From Rhizobium rhododendri (lineage in GTDB: Bacteria > Pseudomonadota > Alphaproteobacteria > Rhizobiales > Rhizobiaceae), in assembly GCF_007000325.2 (NCBI RefSeq), contig NZ_CP117267.1, forward strand, positions 1,860,001 through 1,924,000: a stretch of DNA of 64,000 nt, written 5' to 3'. Each line of letters begins with the position of its first letter. The stretch's first letter is position 1. A program made the position numbers and the translations under genes. This document shows positions 46,858-55,499 of the stretch, one piece after another. The notes beneath the pieces are model-generated. The model searched no databases and was not told the origin of the DNA. It saw only the letters and a program-made list of their open reading frames with translations.

Positions 46858-46978
46858 CGACTGCGGGGCTGGCGATGAAGCTGATGCCGATAGCCACGAA
46901 CTCCGGTCACCTAGCCAGGCTCGCGCCTTGCGAGGGTATGGAAGTGGGAACAAGTACCACCCTACTTCCCGCATTCGG

Positions 46979-47096
46979 GTGCTCGTCACAGGAATCCTGT
47001 ACGCCAAGTCCTTAGACGCAATAGACTTTTTTACAAAACTGCGGAGAGTCCTCTCACCGCGCAGACGCGCGGTGGCTGGATTCCTGTGACGAGCAC
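46979..47096. repeat. 118-base intergenic element with 19-base inverted termini
   Basis: GTGCTCGTCACAGGAATCC at 46979-46997 and its exact reverse complement at 47078-47096. An inner hairpin (CACCGCG with CGCGGTG) lies at about 47056-47076. The unit resembles the palindromic intergenic repeats spread through Rhizobium genomes, but I cannot count copies here. It fills part of the 399-base gap between the NIPSNAP gene and the sugar ABC operon end; the rest holds no gene I can support. Confidence 0.65.
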
Positions 47097-47256
47097 AGGA
47101 AAGAGGGAAACCGTGTGGCCTGAAAATGAAATTCATCGCCTAACGGGCTGCACGTTCATCCTTGCCGAAACGATGCATCTGCCCCCGGTTCCGCGTCGCG
47201 CACGGTATCGCGTCGGAGGGCGTAACAGCGAGGGAAACTGGTGTAATATCCGCCCC

Positions 47257-48255
47257 CTACCGCATCGCCTTGTCGTCCTCGCCGAACCGGTGCATGTGGG
47301 CCGGGTCTGGTGTGGCAAAAACCGTCTCGTCCGGCGCATAGGGATGCTCGCCGAAGAGGCGGACCGTCAGCAGGCCGGTCTGGTCGGTTTCGAGGTAGAG
47401 GATAGTGTCGGCGCCGAGGTGCTCGACGTGGACGACCTTGGCAGGCCAGGTGCCGCTCTCGCGCGACAGGGTGATGTGCTCGGGCCGGACGCCGATGGTT
47501 TTTGCGCTTTCGCCGAGCTTGGCGCCCGGGATCATGTTCATCTGGGGCGAGCCGATGAAGCTGCCGACGAAGACGTTGGCGGGGCGATTGTAGAGCTCCA
47601 TCGGGGTGCCGACCTGCTCGATGGTTCCGGCATTCAGCACGACGATGCGGTCGGCAAGCGTCATGGCCTCGACCTGGTCGTGGGTAACATAGATCATCGT
47701 CGCCTTCAGGCTGCGGTGAAGACGGGCGATCTCGAGCCGCGTCTGGACGCGCAGCGCCGCATCGAGATTGGACAGCGGCTCGTCAAACAGGAAAAGCGCC
47801 GGTTCGCGGACGATGGCACGGCCGATGGCAACGCGCTGGCGCTGGCCGCCGGAGAGTTCCGCCGGACGACGGGCCAGATAGGGCTCGAGGGAGAGCATGC
47901 CGGATGCCTTGGCAACCCGCTCCTCTATCGCGGCCTTCGGGGTGCCCGCCTGTTTCAGCCCAAGGCCCATATTGTCCTTTACCGTCAGGTGCGGGTAAAG
48001 CGCGTAGGATTGAAACACCATGGCGATGCCACGCTTGGCCGGCGGGGTCGTGGTGACGTCGACTCCGTTGATGATCACCGTTCCATCAGTCACGTCCTCG
48101 AGGCCGGCGATGCTGCGCAGCAAGGTCGACTTGCCGCAGCCGGACGGGCCGACGAAGATGACGAATTCGCCGTCCTTGACCTCGAGGTCGATGCCCTTCA
48201 GCACCTCATGGGTGCCATAGGCCTTTCGGATGGATTTCAGTTGAAGCGATCCCAA
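47257..48255 (-). CDS. Sugar ABC importer ATP-binding protein (UgpC/MalK-type)
   Basis: 332 residues: Walker [12 protein letters not shown] near residue 37, signature [14 protein letters not shown], Walker [12 protein letters not shown]-loop YVTHDQ, and a C-terminal OB/TOBE domain (about 235-332). It powers the importer whose membrane parts are encoded upstream in the same direction. The stop of the oxidoreductase gene lies 11 bases upstream. Substrate group is inferred from the neighbours (sugar or amino sugar). Confidence 0.9.
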   Translation of the reverse strand: MGSLQLKSIRKAYGTHEVLKGIDLEVKDGEFVIFVGPSGCGKSTLLRSIAGLEDVTDGTVIINGVDVTTTPPAKRGIAMVFQSYALYPHLTVKDNMGLGLKQAGTPKAAIEERVAKASGMLSLEPYLARRPAELSGGQRQRVAIGRAIVREPALFLFDEPLSNLDAALRVQTRLEIARLHRSLKATMIYVTHDQVEAMTLADRIVVLNAGTIEQVGTPMELYNRPANVFVGSFIGSPQMNMIPGAKLGESAKTIGVRPEHITLSRESGTWPAKVVHVEHLGADTILYLETDQTGLLTVRLFGEHPYAPDETVFATPDPAHMHRFGEDDKAMR

Positions 48256-48266
48256 AGCTTTTATCC

Positions 48267-49331
48267 TTACAAAGTGACGGTCTTGCCGGTCCGGACGCTC
48301 TCGTCCGCGGCAAGGCAGATGCGCAGCGACTGCACGGCATCGTGCATGTGCCGCGTCAGGTCGATATCCTCGATGATGGCTTTCAGCACATAGGCCTGCT
48401 CGAAATCGCAGAGTTCCTGATGCCCGGGCTCACCATCCATATGCAGGTCGCGATCAGGCAGGATGAACCGGCCATCCGGGCCGGTTTCGGCATTGTGCAG
48501 CCGGATGACCGATGTCTTGGTGTGCGTGTCGATATCGTCGGACTTGGCGTTCGGGTCCATGACGATCGAAACGGCGCCATTCGGCGACATCACGTCCTTC
48601 ACGAAGAACGCCGTCTCCGAAATCATCGGCCCCCAGCCGGCCTCATACCAGCCGACCGAGCCGTCCTCGAACTTCACCTGAAGGTGGCCGTAGTTGTACA
48701 TATCCGGCGCGATCTCATTGGACAGGCGCAGGCCCATGCCGCGCACTTCGACAGCCCTCGCATCGGTGATCTGGCACATGACATCGACATAGTGCACGCC
48801 GCAGTCGACGATCGGCGAAGTCGTCTGCATCAGAGCCTTGTGGGTTTCCCAGGTCGGGCCGCTCGATTGCTGGTTGAGGTTCATGCGAAAGACATAGGGA
48901 CCGCCAAGATTGCGGGCCTCGGCAATCAGCCGCATCCAAGACGGATGATGGCGGAGGATATAGCCGATGACGAGCTTCTTGCCCGCCGCCTTTGCGGCTG
49001 CAACCACGCGCTCGGCATCGGCAACCGTCGTTGCCAGCGGCTTTTCAATGAAGACGTCGCAGCCGGCCTCGAACGCCATGACCGCATAGTCGGCATGGCT
49101 GTCGGAATAGGTACAGATCGAGCAGAGATCGGGCTTCAGTTCTGTCAGCGCGGTCTGGAAGTCGGCGTGAATCGTATAGCCGTGCAACGCTTCGTCCAGC
49201 ACTGGCTTGGAGCGATTGACGAGGCCGACGATCTCGAAGCCTGCGTTATTGTGATAGGCGAGCGCATGGCTTCGGCCCATGTTGCCAAGCCCGGCGACAA
49301 GCACGCGGATGGGTTTTTCGGATAGGCTCAT
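48267..49331 (-). CDS. Gfo/Idh/MocA family oxidoreductase
   Basis: 354 residues: Rossmann loop [15 protein letters not shown] at the start, then IEKPLATTV with the conserved Lys and [12 protein letters not shown] with His/Asp of the catalytic region. It oxidises or reduces a sugar or inositol derivative with NAD(P). Its ATG overlaps the permease stop by 4 bases. It is embedded in the importer operon, so it probably acts on the imported sugar. Confidence 0.87.
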   Translation of the reverse strand: MSLSEKPIRVLVAGLGNMGRSHALAYHNNAGFEIVGLVNRSKPVLDEALHGYTIHADFQTALTELKPDLCSICTYSDSHADYAVMAFEAGCDVFIEKPLATTVADAERVVAAAKAAGKKLVIGYILRHHPSWMRLIAEARNLGGPYVFRMNLNQQSSGPTWETHKALMQTTSPIVDCGVHYVDVMCQITDARAVEVRGMGLRLSNEIAPDMYNYGHLQVKFEDGSVGWYEAGWGPMISETAFFVKDVMSPNGAVSIVMDPNAKSDDIDTHTKTSVIRLHNAETGPDGRFILPDRDLHMDGEPGHQELCDFEQAYVLKAIIEDIDLTRHMHDAVQSLRICLAADESVRTGKTVTL

Positions 49332-50167
49332 TTGACCGCTCCCGCAGTGATGCCGCGGATCAGCTGCCGCGAGAAGATGACGTAGAGGACCAGGATCGGA
49401 AGAATGGCCAGCGATAGCGCCGCCAGAACTGCATTCCAGTTGGTGACGAACTGGCCAATGAAGATCTGGCTGCCGAGGGTGACAGTCTTGGTCGCTTCGC
49501 TCGGCGCAAGGATCAGCGGGAACCACAGGTCGTTCCAGATCGGTATCATCGTGAACACGGCCACGGTCGCCATGGCCGGACGGATCAGCGGCAATACCAG
49601 CCGGATGAAAATCGCATACTCGTTCAGACCATCGATGCGGCCGGCGTTCTTAAGGTCATCAGAGACTGTCCGCATGAACTCGGACAGGATGAAGATCGCC
49701 AGCGGCAGACCTTGCGCCGTATAGACGAGGATCAGTGCCGTCAGCGTGTTGACCAGACCGGCGGCGACCATCCCCTGCAGGATGGCGACAGTGCCGAGCC
49801 GGATGGGGATCATGATGCCGATCGCCATGTAGAGCCCGACGACCATATTGCCGCGAAAGCGATATTCCGAGAGCGCAAACGCCGCCATCGCGCCGAACAA
49901 AAGTACCAGCACGATCGAGACGATGGTGACGACAAAGCTGTTCTGGAAATACATGGCGAAATTGCCCTGCCCCAGGACCGTCTGGTAGCCGATCAGGCTA
50001 AAGGTGGTCGGCGTCGGCACCATCATCGGCGCGCGAAAGATCGCGCCGCGATCCTTGAACGAATTGATGACGGTCAGGAAGACCGGAAACAAGGCGATCA
50101 GCGTGTAGCTGATCAGGGCCAGATGGACGAGACCGGTGCGGATGGTGGATGAGCGTGCCTTGGACAT
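49328..50167 (-). CDS. Sugar ABC importer permease (MalG-type)
   Basis: 279 residues with six helices and the EAA loop ELKNAGRIDGLNEYAIFIRLVLPLIRPAMATV-like segment (DDLKNAGRIDGLNEYAIF). Starts MSKARSSTIRTGLVHL, which precedes the first helix. It pairs with the next gene upstream. Upstream codons up to 50239 are in frame but overlap the neighbouring permease gene and lack a ribosome site. Confidence 0.88.
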   Translation of the reverse strand: MSKARSSTIRTGLVHLALISYTLIALFPVFLTVINSFKDRGAIFRAPMMVPTPTTFSLIGYQTVLGQGNFAMYFQNSFVVTIVSIVLVLLFGAMAAFALSEYRFRGNMVVGLYMAIGIMIPIRLGTVAILQGMVAAGLVNTLTALILVYTAQGLPLAIFILSEFMRTVSDDLKNAGRIDGLNEYAIFIRLVLPLIRPAMATVAVFTMIPIWNDLWFPLILAPSEATKTVTLGSQIFIGQFVTNWNAVLAALSLAILPILVLYVIFSRQLIRGITAGAVK

Positions 50168-50177
50168 CGGTGCCGCC

Positions 50178-51131
50178 TCAGAACTGGTAGCGGCGGATGC
50201 ACCGCTGAACGATGAACAGGTAGAACGAGACGCCGGCAAGGATGATCAGGAACATGACGGTTGCGATCGTTGCGCCCATGGAGCGGTCGCCAAGCTGCAG
50301 CTGGAAGCCGAAGAAGGTGCGATAGAGCAGCGTGCCCAGAATATCGGTCGAGCCATCAGGCCCGGCGAGCGCACCCTGCACTGTATAAACCAGGTCGAAG
50401 GCGTTGAAATTGCCAACGAAAGTGAGAATCGAGATGATCCCGATAGCCGGCAACACCAGCGGCAGCTTGATCTTCCAGAACTGGCTCCAGCCGGTAATGC
50501 CGTCGCATTCCGCAGCTTCGATCACTTCTTCTGGGATGTTGAGCAGCGCCGCATAGATCAGCATCATCGGGATGCCGACATATTGCCAGACGGAGATCAG
50601 GGCGACCGCGATCAGCGCCGAACCCGGTTTGCCGAGCCACGGGCTGAACAATGCCTTGAGGCCAACGAGGTCCATCATCCACGGCGTGACGCCCCAGAGC
50701 GGCGACAGGATCAGCTTCCAGATGAAGCCGACAATGACGAAGGACAGCAGCGTCGGCAGGAAGATTGCCGTGCGGTAGAAGGTGACGAAGCGAAGCTTCG
50801 GCAACGACAGCATGGCGGCCAGCGCCACGCCGATCGGGTTCTGCACGCACATGTGGATGACGAAGAAGATGAAGTTGTTGCGAAGCGCATTCCAGAAATC
50901 ATGCGCCCACCTGATATCGCCGAACAGCACCTTGAAGTTGGCAAGGCCGACGAAGGTAAGCTGCCCGTCGACCAGATTGTAAAAGGATTGCCGCAGGGTC
51001 TCGACCAGCGGCAGGATCATCACCACCGTGTAGACCAGGAACGCCGGAAAAAGGAAAACGAGAATATGCCAGCGCCGCTGGCGCTTGATCGAAACCGGCT
51101 GCAGGGCCGCTGAAGTGGTGATGTCGCTCAT
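50178..51131 (-). CDS. Sugar ABC importer permease (MalF-type)
   Basis: 317 residues with six helices; the N-terminal FLFPAFLVYTVVMILPLVETLRQSFYN and EAA loop EVIEAAECDGITGWSQFWKIKLPLVLPA are typical of MalF/UgpA. It begins MSDITTSAALQPV. A 171-base gap holding a palindromic repeat separates it from the binding-protein gene. Confidence 0.9.
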   Translation of the reverse strand: MSDITTSAALQPVSIKRQRRWHILVFLFPAFLVYTVVMILPLVETLRQSFYNLVDGQLTFVGLANFKVLFGDIRWAHDFWNALRNNFIFFVIHMCVQNPIGVALAAMLSLPKLRFVTFYRTAIFLPTLLSFVIVGFIWKLILSPLWGVTPWMMDLVGLKALFSPWLGKPGSALIAVALISVWQYVGIPMMLIYAALLNIPEEVIEAAECDGITGWSQFWKIKLPLVLPAIGIISILTFVGNFNAFDLVYTVQGALAGPDGSTDILGTLLYRTFFGFQLQLGDRSMGATIATVMFLIILAGVSFYLFIVQRCIRRYQF

Positions 51132-51180
51132 GGCTTTGCCTGTTTTCTTGGGGCTTGCGCGGGCACAGCATGATCACGGT

Positions 51181-51296
51181 ACCTCCCCCTTGAGGGGGGA
51201 GGTCGCAGCGAGGCTGCGGGTGGGGGTGACGCCACACGCGCAAGGATCACCCCACCCCGGCCCGTCGGGCCGACCCTCCCCCTCAAGGGGAGGGTA
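51181..51296. repeat. RIME-like palindromic element between binding-protein and permease genes
   Basis: Two inverted copies of an imperfect 50-base palindrome: ACCTCCCCCTTGAGGGGG near 51181 and CCTCCCCCTCAAGGGGAGGG near 51275, with the GGTGGGGGTGA/TCACCCCACCC inner arms. Layout and GC-rich hairpins fit the RIME1-type intergenic elements described in Rhizobium. In the mRNA it makes strong hairpins. Confidence 0.7.
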
Positions 51297-51302
51297 AACT
51301 TC

Positions 51303-52562
51303 TTACTTGGCAGGCTTGAACCAGCTGTCGAGGCCGGTCTGTAGCTTCTTGGCAGCAACTTCCGGCGTATCCGTGCCGTTGATGACGTTGGCCGATTCCA
51401 CCCAGGTTTCGTTCTCGAGGTTAGGCGTGCCACGCGACAGGATCTGGTAGGTCGAGCGAACCGTCGACTTGTACGGACCGCGCCAGGAGACGAATTCCTG
51501 CGCCAGCGGATCGCTCATCTTCACCGGTGTCGAGTTCAGGCTGAAGAATCCCGGCAGCGAGTTGGCGTAGATGTCGGCGAATTCCGACGAGGCAACCCAG
51601 GACAGGAACTTCTTGGCTTCTTCCGGATGCGCCGATTTGGCATTCAGGCCAACGCCGATATCCGGATGATCCGAGATGTAGCCCGTGTCGCCGGCCTTCG
51701 GAACCGGTGGCGGGAAAGCGCCCATCTTGAACTGGGCTTGGGCTGTGAACAGCGCGATTTCCCAAGAGCCGGCCGGATAGATAGCGGCGCGGCCGAGAGT
51801 GAAGAGGTTCTGGCTGTCGGCATAGGTCTGGGCTTCGAAACCGTCGCCGAGGTATGGCTTCCACTTGGCCAGCTGCTTGAAAGGCTCGACCCAGTCGGCG
51901 TCGGTCAGCTTCTGCTTGCCTTCCATCAGCGCAACTCGGCCTTCTTCGCCCTTCCAGTAGTTGGGACCGATGTTCTGGTAGCCCATCGTTGCGGCTTCCC
52001 AGAGGTCCTTCGTGCCCATGGCCATCGGGATATAGGTACCGTCAGCCTTAATCTTGTCGAGCGCGGCGTAGAACTCGTCGGTGGTCTTCGGAACGGAGAT
52101 ACCGAGCTTCGCGAAGGCATCCTTGTTGTAGATGAAGCCATGGATGACAGACGCCATCGGTACGCAGAAGGTCGACTTGCCGTCATCCGTCGACCAGGCA
52201 GCCTTGGCGACCGGCGAGAAATTGCTCATGCCCGGCAGCGTCGTCAGGTCGGCAAGGTGCTTCTTGTTGAACAGGTCCAGAGAAGCGTCGAACGGACGGC
52301 AGGTGATGATGTCGCCCGCAGAACCGGCATCGAGCTTGGCATTCAGCGAGGCGTTGTATTCGGTCGGTGCTGTCGGCGAGAAAGTGATCTTGATGCCCGG
52401 GTTCTTGGCTTCGAAAGCCGGGATGATCTTTGTCTGCCAGATCGACAGGTCGTCATTGCGCCAGCTCTCGACGTTCAAAGTGACGTCGGCCGCATGAACG
52501 AACCCGGCCGAGCTCAAAAGGCTGGATGCGAGCAGCAAGCCCTTCAGAATTTTCTGTGTCAT
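51303..52562 (-). CDS. Sugar ABC importer periplasmic binding protein
   Basis: 419 residues. Signal peptide ILKGLLLASSLLSSAGFVHA then an extracellular solute-binding family 1 fold (ITFSPTAPTEYNASLNAKLDAGSAGDIITCRPFD). It is first in the leftward operon. GGAGAGGG lies 6 bases before the ATG. The ligand is inferred to be an oligosaccharide or amino sugar from the divergent kinase and regulator. Confidence 0.88.
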   Translation of the reverse strand: MTQKILKGLLLASSLLSSAGFVHAADVTLNVESWRNDDLSIWQTKIIPAFEAKNPGIKITFSPTAPTEYNASLNAKLDAGSAGDIITCRPFDASLDLFNKKHLADLTTLPGMSNFSPVAKAAWSTDDGKSTFCVPMASVIHGFIYNKDAFAKLGISVPKTTDEFYAALDKIKADGTYIPMAMGTKDLWEAATMGYQNIGPNYWKGEEGRVALMEGKQKLTDADWVEPFKQLAKWKPYLGDGFEAQTYADSQNLFTLGRAAIYPAGSWEIALFTAQAQFKMGAFPPPVPKAGDTGYISDHPDIGVGLNAKSAHPEEAKKFLSWVASSEFADIYANSLPGFFSLNSTPVKMSDPLAQEFVSWRGPYKSTVRSTYQILSRGTPNLENETWVESANVINGTDTPEVAAKKLQTGLDSWFKPAK

Positions 52563-53032
52563 TTTTTTCCCTCTCCTGTTCCTGGCGTCTCAAGACGCCG
52601 TTTTCGATCTGAAACGAGCACCGGCCGGCTCAAGCCAGCGGCGACCCATATCCCCGCATGAAACCGCAGCAGGAATACATATCAATCAGGAAAACGCTGC
52701 AACGTCACGCCGCACGGATCGAAATCGATCCGCCCTTTGCCGTGACATCTGCTGACGAATATTGTCGTCCGCCTGGCGCTCCGGCTATTTTTGTTTGCCG
52801 CTTCCGCCGATGTCCGTCGATGCTGTTCCCTTGGTCGGAATTAAGTCCAAAAAAATACCAATTGTCCAGTTGAATTTAACCTTTTCGTCGCAAAAAATCC
52901 TGGAAACGAAAAATTCACAACAAAAACAATCGAATAAAAACAAACGGCGCAGATCATCTTCGCACTTGGTAAATGGTATTTTTTTGGTATGGTAGTGAAA
53001 AACGCGGGAACGGACGGCATCCGGGGGCTCAC
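52563..53032. promoter_or_regulatory. Divergent promoter region with a long inverted repeat
   Basis: A 470-base gap between the binding-protein gene and the kinase gene; the right half is strikingly AT-rich. A 17-mer of the form CCAAAAAAATACCAATT (52847-52863) recurs in reverse at 52971-52987 (AAATGGTATTTTTTTGG) with one mismatch. The right copy is followed directly by another GGTATGG. They could be operators for the GntR regulator encoded downstream, or promoter boxes. Confidence 0.5.
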
Positions 53033-53917
53033 ATGACGAAGTATGCAATCGGCATAGACGGCGGCGGAACGAGTTGCCGTGCCGCCGTAGCAGATGCGAC
53101 CGGCAGAATTCTCGGGCGCGGCAAGGCTGGCCCTGCCAACATCATGTCGGACCGCGTGATGGCCCTTGAGAACATCGTTGCCTCCAGCCGCAGCGCCCTT
53201 GAGAACGCCGGGATTGATCCATCCTGCCTCGTAAGCAGCACCGCCGTGCTTGGCGTTGCCGGCGCCAATGTCGGCCCTCACGGTAGCCTCATCCGCGAAG
53301 CACTGCCATTTGCCAAGGCCGAGGTCGTCACCGACCAGCTGATCGCCCTGCAGGGAGCACTCGGACCCTCGGACGGCGTTGTCGCTTCCTTCGGCACCGG
53401 TTCCGTCTACGGCGCAAGACGTCACGGCAAGGTAACCGAGATCGGCGGATGGGGGTTTGTCGTCGGAGACCAGGCCAGCGGCGCCAGGCTTGGCCGCGAC
53501 CTCCTCGAACTGGCACTGCTTGCCCACGACGGCGTCTGCGCCGCAACGCCGCTGACGCGCATCGTCATGGCCGCATTCCGCAACAATCCGCAGGACGTCG
53601 TGGAATTCGCGCATAGTGCCACGCCGGGGGATTTTGCCCGGTATGCGCCTCAGGTTTTCGAGCACGCTGCTGCTGGCGACGCCATCGCAACCCGGATCGT
53701 CCGCAAGGCGGCGTCTGACATCGACAACAGCCTCGATGCCCTGCTCTGGCCAGATTGCAACACTGTCTGCCTGCTCGGTGGCCTCGCTCTCGCCTATCGC
53801 GCGTGGCTGAGCACTGCGCATCAGGCGCTGCTTGTCGATCCACTCGGTGACGCGCTGCAGGGAGCCGTGTCGTTTGCGGTCGCCCTTGCCGGGCAAGACG
53901 AAAGGCGCAGCGCATGA
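53033..53917 (+). CDS. BadF/BadG-family kinase (N-acetylglucosamine-kinase-like)
   Basis: 294 residues of the ASKHA fold: phosphate-1 loop IGIDGGGTSCRAAV at the start, the ATPase region VASFGTGSVYGA, and the adenosine loop LLGGLALAY near the end. Members phosphorylate N-acetylglucosamine or glucosamine-like sugars. The divergent sugar importer and the linked GntR gene (ATGA overlap) support an amino-sugar route. ATG 53033 was chosen over 52973, whose upstream codons overlap the promoter repeats. Confidence 0.85.
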   Translation: MTKYAIGIDGGGTSCRAAVADATGRILGRGKAGPANIMSDRVMALENIVASSRSALENAGIDPSCLVSSTAVLGVAGANVGPHGSLIREALPFAKAEVVTDQLIALQGALGPSDGVVASFGTGSVYGARRHGKVTEIGGWGFVVGDQASGARLGRDLLELALLAHDGVCAATPLTRIVMAAFRNNPQDVVEFAHSATPGDFARYAPQVFEHAAAGDAIATRIVRKAASDIDNSLDALLWPDCNTVCLLGGLALAYRAWLSTAHQALLVDPLGDALQGAVSFAVALAGQDERRSA

Positions 53918-54678
53918 CCGGCGACCTGACCCTGATCTTCTCTCCCGCCCGCATGCAGGAAGCAGGCACGGGGCCGCTCTACGTCAAGCTGCGCAGAACG
54001 CTGGAGGAGGCCCTCAAGGCTGGTACGTTGAAGCAGGGCGACGCTCTGCCGCCGGAGCGCGACATTGCCGAATATGCCGCCGTCAGTCGGGTCACCGTGC
54101 GCAAGGCCATCGACAACCTGGTGACCGACGGGCTGCTGGTGCGGCGCCATGGTTCCGGTACCTTCGTCAGCAAGCCGGTCTCCAAGGTCGAGCAGAAGCT
54201 GTCGCAGCTGACCTCGTTCACCGAGGATATGGCCCGGCGCGGCATGACGGCGCGATCGCAATGGCTGCACAAGGGCATCCACACGCCCTCGCCCGACGAG
54301 ATGATGATCCTAGGCCTTGCCGCCGACACCAAGGTTTCCCGCCTGAGCCGCCTGCGCATCGCCGACGACCAGCCGCTGGCGATCGAACACGCCAGCGTCT
54401 CCGGCGAATTCCTGCCCGACCCGTCGACCGTTACCGCCTCGCTTTACGCCGAACTTGAGAAGCGTCAGGTGCGGCCGGTGCGCGCCGTGCAGCGCATATC
54501 TGCGACAAACATGAAGGAGACGGATGCGGAATTGCTCGGAGTATCGGCTGGAGCAGCCGGCCTGTCGATCGAGCGCATCTCCTATCTCGCCTCCGGCCGC
54601 GCAGTCGAATTCACCCGCTCGCTCTATCGCGGCGACGCCTACGATTTCGTCGCGGAACTGACCATCGGGCCGGGTTGA
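53914..54678 (+). CDS. GntR family regulator (HutC/UTRA type)
   Basis: 254 residues: winged helix residues 15-85 (GDALPPERDIAEYAAVSRVTVRKAIDNLVTDGLL) and a UTRA ligand domain (residues 100-250). It overlaps the kinase gene by 4 bases and probably controls the divergent importer and kinase. Ligand: likely the sugar or its phosphate. Confidence 0.9.
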   Translation: MTGDLTLIFSPARMQEAGTGPLYVKLRRTLEEALKAGTLKQGDALPPERDIAEYAAVSRVTVRKAIDNLVTDGLLVRRHGSGTFVSKPVSKVEQKLSQLTSFTEDMARRGMTARSQWLHKGIHTPSPDEMMILGLAADTKVSRLSRLRIADDQPLAIEHASVSGEFLPDPSTVTASLYAELEKRQVRPVRAVQRISATNMKETDAELLGVSAGAAGLSIERISYLASGRAVEFTRSLYRGDAYDFVAELTIGPG

Positions 54679-54681
54679 TGT

Positions 54682-55084
54682 TTACCAGATGCGAGCGATC
54701 CAGTCTCCGAGATCGTCGAGAGCATCGAAAACAACGTCTGCCGAGATGATCGCGATGCGACTGTCCATGGCCGTTGCTGCAAGCAACCGGTCGAAGGGGT
54801 CGCGGTGGCCCCAGTTCATCATCGAAGCATTGACGCATATTGCAGGAGTAATATCAGCGATTTCACCGCCCTGCTGCTAGAGAAGCGCCGGAAGTTCCTC
54901 AAACAAACGGCTCCATCTCCGGCCATTTGCCGATACGGACCTTTTGGCAGATTTCAAACAGGCTGCTCGGGCTGACGAAAATATGCTCGGCCTTCTCCAT
55001 CACTGCGACCGCTCTCGGTGAGAGCCGCTTGTCGCCCGTCAGCGACCATGCCCAAACATGGGTGTCGAGCAGGAATGAACTCAC
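54682..55084 (-). pseudogene. Broken PIN-domain (VapC) toxin
   Basis: GTG at 55084 starts SSFLLDTHVWAWSLTGDKRL, a PIN N-terminus with its first Asp, but the frame stops at 54899 after PEMEPFV. One base out of frame, the rest of the toxin continues (EELPALL), then hits TAG and goes on as NASMMNWGHRDPFDRLLAAT and ISADVVFDALGDWIARIW to TAA at 54682. A frameshift and a nonsense codon have killed it. The partner antitoxin gene upstream is intact. Confidence 0.8.
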
Positions 55085-55095
55085 TGCGCGCCTTC

Positions 55096-55314
55096 TCAGA
55101 GCGCCAGTTCTTCCTCATCCATGTCGGTGAGAAAATCCGGAGCATCGCCTGTCAACTTGCCTTTGAGGATGCCTATCTTGAACGACCGCCGCTCGATGGG
55201 CACAAGCTTCACAACCGGCTTGCTGCCCTTGGCGATGACAACCTCTTCCCCGGAAAGCGCAGCATCAATGAGCTTGGACAGATTGGTCTTTGCGGCGTGG
55301 ACGGTGACTTGCAT
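55096..55314 (-). CDS. Type II antitoxin (Phd/YefM family)
   Basis: 72 residues, MQVTVHAAKTNLSKLIDAAL and VVIAKGSKPVVKLVP, the DNA-binding and dimer region of Phd/YefM antitoxins; the acidic C-terminus (DFLTDMDEEEL) is the toxin-binding tail. Its toxin gene follows 11 bases later but is broken, so the antitoxin is an orphan. The start at 55314 was chosen; the frame is open to 55341. Confidence 0.82.
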   Translation of the reverse strand: MQVTVHAAKTNLSKLIDAALSGEEVVIAKGSKPVVKLVPIERRSFKIGILKGKLTGDAPDFLTDMDEEELAL

Positions 55315-55412
55315 CTTCTGGCCCTTAGCTAAGTTAGCCAAAATAACATCGGGGCAAACGCATCACCATCCATTTTCAATCGAGCGCTATGTGCTGCCTG
55401 ATCAAACACTTA

Positions 55413-55441
55413 CGGCCGAAAGGTGAATCACCTTCCGGCCG
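55413..55441 (-). terminator. Hairpin downstream of metH
   Basis: CGGCCG, AAAGGTG/CACCTT arms and CGGCCG form a long near-perfect hairpin 59 bases after the metH stop. No U-run follows on the minus strand (AAGTGTTTG), so it may be a weak terminator or RNA-stability element. Confidence 0.45.
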
Positions 55442-55499
55442 CATGAACGTGAATCAAATCGCCAGCGTCTAGCCCTAACCGCTTGCAAAGACACGCCGA

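Noticed and set aside
47086-48393. 435-codon open frame on the plus strand
   Set aside because: Antisense to the ABC ATPase with intact Walker motifs; no family features in the plus frame.
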